Positions 60,056 through 64,000 of a DNA stretch of 64,000 nt are shown here, in pieces. Source of the DNA: Lachnospiraceae bacterium A2. Its GTDB lineage: Bacteria; Bacillota; Clostridia; Lachnospirales; Lachnospiraceae. Both the position numbers and the translations under genes were made by a program. Below the pieces are notes generated by a model, which was not told where the DNA came from, searched no databases, and saw nothing but the letters and a program-made list of their open reading frames with translations. Where the stretch lies: contig KE159636.1 of NCBI GenBank assembly GCA_000403315.2, positions 1,394,786-1,458,785 of the forward strand, given 5' to 3'. Within the stretch, counting starts at the first letter, position 1. The number at the start of each line of letters is the position of its first letter.

Positions 60056-61408
60056 ATGCCAATTGGTTTTCGGGTTGCAGCCATATGTTTGCTGTTTTTG
60101 GTAGAGTCCGTGGCAATATTCTGGATTGCCATGGCATTGGCGGGGGAACAGGCAAAGTGGAAACATCGTGCAGTATTTTATGTTGGGTTCTGTGCAGTGA
60201 AGTGGGTGGCCGTACTGGCCCTGGCGATGGAAGGGGAAGATGAGGTTAAGTTATGGTCGTTTTTGCTGGAGTTGTTCCTTTCCCTTGCCACGCTGATGCT
60301 GCTTTGCCTGATATTTTGCAGGGCCTGCCATATCGCTTTGGCAAAGGCGGCAGGTGCTTCCATGCTAGGTTATTTCCTTGCATATTCCATCACTGATTTT
60401 TTGACGGAAACGGCTGCGTACTATACGCCGGTGTTTGATGGGCGGTACTTGCTTGTGTTTACTTCCCTTGTCCTGCCATACCTGTTGGCTTTAGCGGTGA
60501 CAGGGGTGATTGTATTTGTGCTGCGGAAAACGGAATTTTCCCAATATTTTTCCTATTTGTTCCAAGGGCGGCTGCGGATGGCAGTTTCCCTTGCCATTGG
60601 CTTATTGTTGATGGAATTAAAACTGTTCTTAACCCATCTGTTCCCGGATGTGGTGCATAATGCTGCCTATGCGGCGTTCTGGTTCGGGCTGATTGCAGTG
60701 GCGCTGTTTGTCATCCAGTTTGGCGCCATGTATGCGGCCAGCCGGGATAAGGTGAAGGCACAGGAAGAAACTATTGCCCAGCAGCAGGCCCATATGGAGC
60801 TGTTAGAGGAACTGCAAAGCGAAATCCGTGCGTTCCGGCATGACCTGACAAACCTTTTATCTGGGATAACACTTTCTGCCCAAGAGGGGGATTTGGAGGC
60901 CGTTCAGGAGTTTATGAAGCGTACCAGCGGATATTTCGATGAAAAGCTGGGGAAGGAAATCCGGCAAATGGAAGGCCTTTCGAATATTAAGGTTTATCCG
61001 GTGCGCAGCCTGATTTCCACCAAGCTTGGCCTGATGCAGCAGCGCCAGATCCAAGTCGCCCTGGAAATCATCCATCCTGTCACAGGGGCAAAGATGCCCA
61101 CAGAGGATTTGCTGCGCTGCCAAGGCATCTTATTGGATAATGCCATTGAGGCAGCGGCAAAGGAGGAAGGGAAGATACGGGTTGTCATGCTCCAAGGAGA
61201 AGGGGAGCTGTATCTTGCAGTTGCCAATAATTATGACGAACAGCCCAATTTAAGCGCCCTTGGCAAAGGCGGCTATACCACAAAAGGCAAAGGGCACGGC
61301 ACAGGGCTGTCCAGTTACCGGAAAATCGTGTCCCGCTGCAAAGGCTGCCTGGCACGGACGTACCTGAAGGATGGTTTTCTGGTGCAGGAACTGCGTATCC
61401 CGGTATAA
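60056..61408 (+). CDS. GHKL sensor histidine kinase (AgrC type)
   Basis: 450 residues: six to seven membrane segments in the first 235 residues, a coiled coil, His262 in 'AFRHDLTNLLSG', and a GHKL ATPase with 'LLDNAIEAAAKEE' and 'GKGHGTGLSSYRKIV'. This is the AgrC/PlnB class that pairs with LytTR regulators and usually reads a peptide signal; no peptide gene was found nearby. Regulator gene follows 12 bases after the stop. Confidence 0.92.
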   Translation: MPIGFRVAAICLLFLVESVAIFWIAMALAGEQAKWKHRAVFYVGFCAVKWVAVLALAMEGEDEVKLWSFLLELFLSLATLMLLCLIFCRACHIALAKAAGASMLGYFLAYSITDFLTETAAYYTPVFDGRYLLVFTSLVLPYLLALAVTGVIVFVLRKTEFSQYFSYLFQGRLRMAVSLAIGLLLMELKLFLTHLFPDVVHNAAYAAFWFGLIAVALFVIQFGAMYAASRDKVKAQEETIAQQQAHMELLEELQSEIRAFRHDLTNLLSGITLSAQEGDLEAVQEFMKRTSGYFDEKLGKEIRQMEGLSNIKVYPVRSLISTKLGLMQQRQIQVALEIIHPVTGAKMPTEDLLRCQGILLDNAIEAAAKEEGKIRVVMLQGEGELYLAVANNYDEQPNLSALGKGGYTTKGKGHGTGLSSYRKIVSRCKGCLARTYLKDGFLVQELRIPV

Positions 61409-61420
61409 GGAGGAAGGACT

Positions 61421-62158
61421 ATGATTCCGGTGTATCTATGTGATGACGAGGCGGCAGTCAATGCTTTGCTGGAAAAGCTGGTGGGGGACCAAGTCATGAT
61501 TATGGGCAGGGACATGGGTCCGGTAAAGACAGCATATGACCCAATTTCCCTGCTGGAGATGCAAAAGGAAGGGGAGGTTCCGGCCATTTACTTTTTGGAT
61601 ATTGACTTTCCGGGCTATATGAGCGGGCTGGAATTGGCGGTAAAGCTTCGGCAATATGACCCCCGGGGCTTTATTGTGTTCATAACGGCCCATGATGACA
61701 TGATGTTTGAAACCTTCCGGTACCGCCTGGAGGCCCTTGACTATATTGTGAAGGGAGATGCTGCGGAACTGGCAAAACGAGTCAATGGCTGCTTGGAAAG
61801 CATCTGCCAGCGGCTGATGGATGAGCCGGATGGGAAAGGGGCTTACTGCTCCCTGAAAATCTTTGATACCATACGGCATATTCCCCTGCAGGAAATTTTG
61901 TATTTTGAGGCGGTGGGGAGACGCCATACGCTGGTGCTGCATATGGACGGGGAAGTGCTGGAGTTTAACAGCAGCTTAGGGCATTTTGAAGAAAAGCTGG
62001 GGGAGGGCTTCTGGAGGTGCCACCGCAGCTTTCTGGTAAACCGTGCCAGAATCAGGAGTGTCCGGCTGAAAGAAAATTTGGTGGAGCTGGACAATGGGGA
62101 AACCTGCTTGCTGGCCAGAAAGGCCAAGGCAGAGTATGCATCGAACAGGAAGGGCTAA
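61421..62158 (+). CDS. LytTR-family response regulator
   Basis: 245 residues. Receiver with Asp60 in 'IYFLDIDFPGYMSG', then a LytTR DNA-binding domain (about 140-245: 'HIPLQEILYFEAVGRRHTLV', 'GFWRCHRSFLVNRARI', 'NGETCLLARKAKAEY'). LytTR proteins bind 9-11-bp direct repeats one or two turns apart. Its target is probably the minus-strand operon whose repeats are at 63220-63251. Confidence 0.95.
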   Translation: MIPVYLCDDEAAVNALLEKLVGDQVMIMGRDMGPVKTAYDPISLLEMQKEGEVPAIYFLDIDFPGYMSGLELAVKLRQYDPRGFIVFITAHDDMMFETFRYRLEALDYIVKGDAAELAKRVNGCLESICQRLMDEPDGKGAYCSLKIFDTIRHIPLQEILYFEAVGRRHTLVLHMDGEVLEFNSSLGHFEEKLGEGFWRCHRSFLVNRARIRSVRLKENLVELDNGETCLLARKAKAEYASNRKG

Positions 62159-62757
62159 TGTGGGGCTTTCGGCTCGGCTGCATATCCGATAAACCCTGTC
62201 TTGGTGGGATGGCCTGCAAGAAAGAGGTAGCTGCCCTTTAATATGTCTGCGGCGGTTGCAAGGTCTGTGCCAGCCAAGGTGAAATTTACTGCCATTGCCA
62301 GCAGGGAACAGGTTCCGGGGAAAATAACAAGGAACAGGATGCTGGAAATGCCAGATACTGCGGCGGGCAGCAGGATTCCAGCCAAATAGGAACCCTTTGC
62401 CAGCGCAAGGCAGCAGGAGCAGGAAGAAATTCTGCCGTTTTTATGGAAGGAAATGGAATCCCACCCTGCTTTGCCAAGGATGGCCCAGCCAATGCCATGG
62501 AGCGCTTGGTGGAGGAGTGTGCTGATTGCCCAGACAGCCGCCGGGATAAGGAACATGCGGGCTCCGGCCATATCTGGCATGGTAGCCCGATGGCTTAAAA
62601 ATATGTGGTATATGCCGGTTAGGAATATAAAGAACGGGGCGGCATATAGGATTCCTTTCAGGGTGGCTTTTGCGGCGTTTCCCGTCACTTCGGTGCTGCA
62701 AAAGCCTTGTTCTTTTAACGTTTCTTGCTGTAATTTTGAGAAAAAAGCTGTCAGCAT
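62155..62757 (-). CDS. DUF3267-like membrane protein
   Basis: 200 residues from ATG 62757 (another at 62784), four membrane segments. DUF3267 proteins carry HExxH and are thought to be membrane zinc peptidases; here the block reads 'TLLHQALHGIGWAI', Glu replaced by Gln, with 'CLALAKGSYLAGILLPA' after it as in the family. Convergent with the regulator gene by four bases. Probably regulated with the 112-aa protein upstream; catalytic activity doubtful. Confidence 0.75.
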   Translation of the reverse strand: MLTAFFSKLQQETLKEQGFCSTEVTGNAAKATLKGILYAAPFFIFLTGIYHIFLSHRATMPDMAGARMFLIPAAVWAISTLLHQALHGIGWAILGKAGWDSISFHKNGRISSCSCCLALAKGSYLAGILLPAAVSGISSILFLVIFPGTCSLLAMAVNFTLAGTDLATAADILKGSYLFLAGHPTKTGFIGYAAEPKAPH

Positions 62758-62801
62758 AGTCCAGCCTGCTTCCTGAAAGCGCATTGTTTGCTTTCCATGG
62801 G

Positions 62802-63140
62802 TTATTTTGCGGAATTTACGTGGGAAGTGTTTCTCTGTCCTGCCTTAAACCACCATTTTTCCGTGGTAAGGGAGCAGAGGAACAGGAAGGAAACCGCTGC
62901 CATAAAAGTGATGGGGGTGATGCTTTTTGAAACTGCAAGCATTTTGTCTGCCACAGACTCAATGACATGAAACTCCGATAATATTTCAAAGAAGCTGAAT
63001 ATGGCGCCGGCTGTGAGCAGAAGCCGCAGCGTACACGACATAAGCCTGTGGAACCTTTCGGTGTCTTTCTTTGCAAGGTTTTCTGCCATCCCCAGTGTTA
63101 AAATAGTTACCGCCAAGAAAAAGAATGTTAATGTAGCCAT
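62802..63140 (-). CDS. Small membrane protein, unknown
   Basis: 112 residues, three hydrophobic segments ('LTFFFLAVTILTLGMAENLA', 'CTLRLLLTAGAIFSFFEIL', 'ITFMAAVSFLFLCSL'). Not recognised. First gene of the operon behind the LytTR-type repeats; ATG after 'GAAAGGAGAAACAC'. Confidence 0.65.
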   Translation of the reverse strand: MATLTFFFLAVTILTLGMAENLAKKDTERFHRLMSCTLRLLLTAGAIFSFFEILSEFHVIESVADKMLAVSKSITPITFMAAVSFLFLCSLTTEKWWFKAGQRNTSHVNSAK

Positions 63141-63184
63141 GTGTTTCTCCTTTCATGTTGTGTGTTTGTTTTGTTGTTGGGATA

Positions 63185-63251
63185 ACTATACCACAGGATA
63201 GGGGGAGTGGGATGGAAGTTTCGCAAATGGTCGTTTTGGGTTCGCAAATGG
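63185..63251 (-). promoter_or_regulatory. LytTR-type direct repeats and promoter
   Basis: TTCGCAAATGG occurs at 63220-63230 and 63241-63251 (plus-strand reading), 21 bases apart, the spacing LytTR regulators use. On the minus strand the second repeat ends just before a poor -35, with TATAGT (63185-63190) 17 bases on; such a promoter needs an activator. Drives the gene at 63140. Confidence 0.7.
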
Positions 63252-63292
63252 GGCTGCCGCAAGGAAAATGCCATTGCAGCAGCCCCATTTGC
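63244..63292. repeat. 14-bp perfect stem-loop
   Basis: GCAAATGGGGCTGC at 63244-63257 and GCAGCCCCATTTGC at 63279-63292 pair exactly. It includes one of the regulator repeats and may end the flavin reductase transcript coming from the right. Confidence 0.65.
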
Positions 63293-63305
63293 TGGACTAT
63301 TATGG

Positions 63306-63821
63306 TTACCGTGCCAGTAGTTCGACAAGCTCCCCTACATACATGGTATGGAAATTATTTTCTTCCTTGCCGGAATACCATTTCTTTTTGAGGTCTGGGT
63401 TCATGAAATGGGCTTCCGTAATGGGGACAGCCGCCATTTTTTTACAGAGCAGGACAAAGTTCCCTTCGTCTACAAAGGGGATGCCATCCTTAGCATTTAT
63501 GTGCAGGCCGGAGGTCTTGAATTTGTCCTCCTGCCGCCCGGACACTACGCCGAAGTATTTCAAATCGTTCTTAAATTTCTTATCAAAAAAAGTACAGGAA
63601 AAATAATCCCCATTGTCAATAAATTCTTTGGTATACCTGTTTTCACGGACAAAGATAAAAACGGAATTGTGCCCCCAGAGGACGCCCAACCCGCCCCAGC
63701 TTGCAGTCATGCCATTTGCCTGGTCCTGGGTCCCGGCGGTAATAATCATCCATTCGTCGGACAGCTTGGTGAAGGGGTTAATCTCTAACAAATCAATGGG
63801 GTAAGATTGGAATTGATGCAT
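63306..63821 (-). CDS. Flavin reductase-family protein
   Basis: 171 residues. FMN-binding split barrel: 'NPFTKLSDEWMIITAGTQDQ', 'NGMTASWGGLGVLWGHNSVF', 'FVRENRYTKEFIDNGDYFSC'. These proteins reduce flavin with NAD(P)H or bind FMN; role not fixed. ATG 63821 with 'AAAGGAGAGTTATT' before it. Alone on the minus strand. Confidence 0.88.
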   Translation of the reverse strand: MHQFQSYPIDLLEINPFTKLSDEWMIITAGTQDQANGMTASWGGLGVLWGHNSVFIFVRENRYTKEFIDNGDYFSCTFFDKKFKNDLKYFGVVSGRQEDKFKTSGLHINAKDGIPFVDEGNFVLLCKKMAAVPITEAHFMNPDLKKKWYSGKEENNFHTMYVGELVELLAR

Positions 63822-63905
63822 AATAACTCTCCTTTACTATTTATTGGATAGCTGCTTTTTAGTATTATGCCAGAAGCCGCATATCCTTCCATATTATACC
63901 ATATC

Positions 63906-63981
63906 CACTAAGCTCGTGGAATACCTCGCTAAGTGGCTAGGCATATGTTCTCACTAGGCTCGTGGGATACCTCGCCAAGTG
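63906..63981. repeat. Two copies of a 30-bp repeat at the window end
   Basis: CACTAAGCTCGTGG..GCTAAGTG at 63906-63935 and CACTAGGCTCGTGG..GCCAAGTG at 63952-63981 differ at three positions; each copy is itself an inverted repeat (CACT..AGTG). ACCATATCC precedes the first and ends the window, so more units may lie beyond. Confidence 0.65.
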
Positions 63982-64000
63982 TTCACATGATACCATATCC

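Noticed and set aside
1..64000. CRISPR array or rRNA genes
   Set aside because: No regularly spaced repeats of that type and no rRNA signature sequence were seen anywhere in the window.

Overview
The window looks like chromosome of an anaerobic gut Firmicute of the class Clostridia, most likely a Lachnospiraceae. The grounds are a T-box leader in front of an aspS-gatCAB tRNA-amidation operon, DegV, gamma-carbonic-anhydrase and MATE housekeeping genes, strong AGGAGG-type ribosome sites, sigma-A promoters, and mobile elements typical of that family (Tn916-type integrase, MobV relaxase with a large serine recombinase, a YopX-bearing prophage end). Species cannot be fixed from sequence alone.

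Layout. 1-3425: AT-rich right end of a prophage or integrative element (zinc-ribbon protein, two YopX-like proteins, excisionase, tyrosine integrase), ending at the first codon of a low-molecular-weight tyrosine phosphatase gene whose stop codon lies inside the target duplication of an IS5-type element (3897-4771). 4839-18818: host genes: gamma carbonic anhydrase, ECF sigma/anti-sigma pair, TtcA-like thiolase, sulfur assimilation (metY, cysK), a sugar-nucleotide reductase, T-box/aspS/gatCAB and a MATE pump. 19283-30605: acetyltransferase, nitroreductase, VanZ-like protein, chemoreceptor, a two-component system with a membrane partner, a divergent ClpX-like ATPase, a subtilisin-like protease, a signal peptidase II-like protein and a cold-shock protein. 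30819-38829: a YheO-type regulator divergent from a ridA / permease / (C-S lyase-redoxin fusion) operon, an M18 aminopeptidase and a secreted transglutaminase-like protein. 39037-46966: DegV, tRNA-Gly beside an integrase remnant, hicAB, an RHH protein, a truncated transposase, thyA-folA, an AEC transporter and an AraC regulator followed by the remains of a GH1 glycosidase. 47488-56818: a set of immunity-type genes (unknown 212-aa protein, SUKH, DUF1877-like) split by an integrative mobilizable element (about 48832-56193). 57136-63821: ilvBN, an isochorismatase, a GHKL/LytTR two-component system with its probable target operon, and a flavin reductase.

How the parts work together. metY and cysK sit under a promoter overlapped by an inverted-repeat operator and supply homocysteine and cysteine; 23 kb away the ridA operon looks like a sulfur amino-acid uptake and C-S cleavage module in which RidA would clear the enamine released by the lyase. 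The aspS-gatCAB operon makes Asp-tRNA and amidates Asp-tRNA(Asn); its T-box appears to read AAC (Asn). The LytTR regulator gene is followed by a convergent two-gene membrane operon whose promoter carries two 11-bp direct repeats spaced 21 bp, the geometry such regulators bind.

The most notable structural observation is that the mobilizable element has 17-bp inverted ends and separates the promoterless body of a SUKH gene (start missing, 48355-48831) from a perfectly placed ribosome site and ATG at 56198-56212; joining the two ends restores a continuous reading frame.
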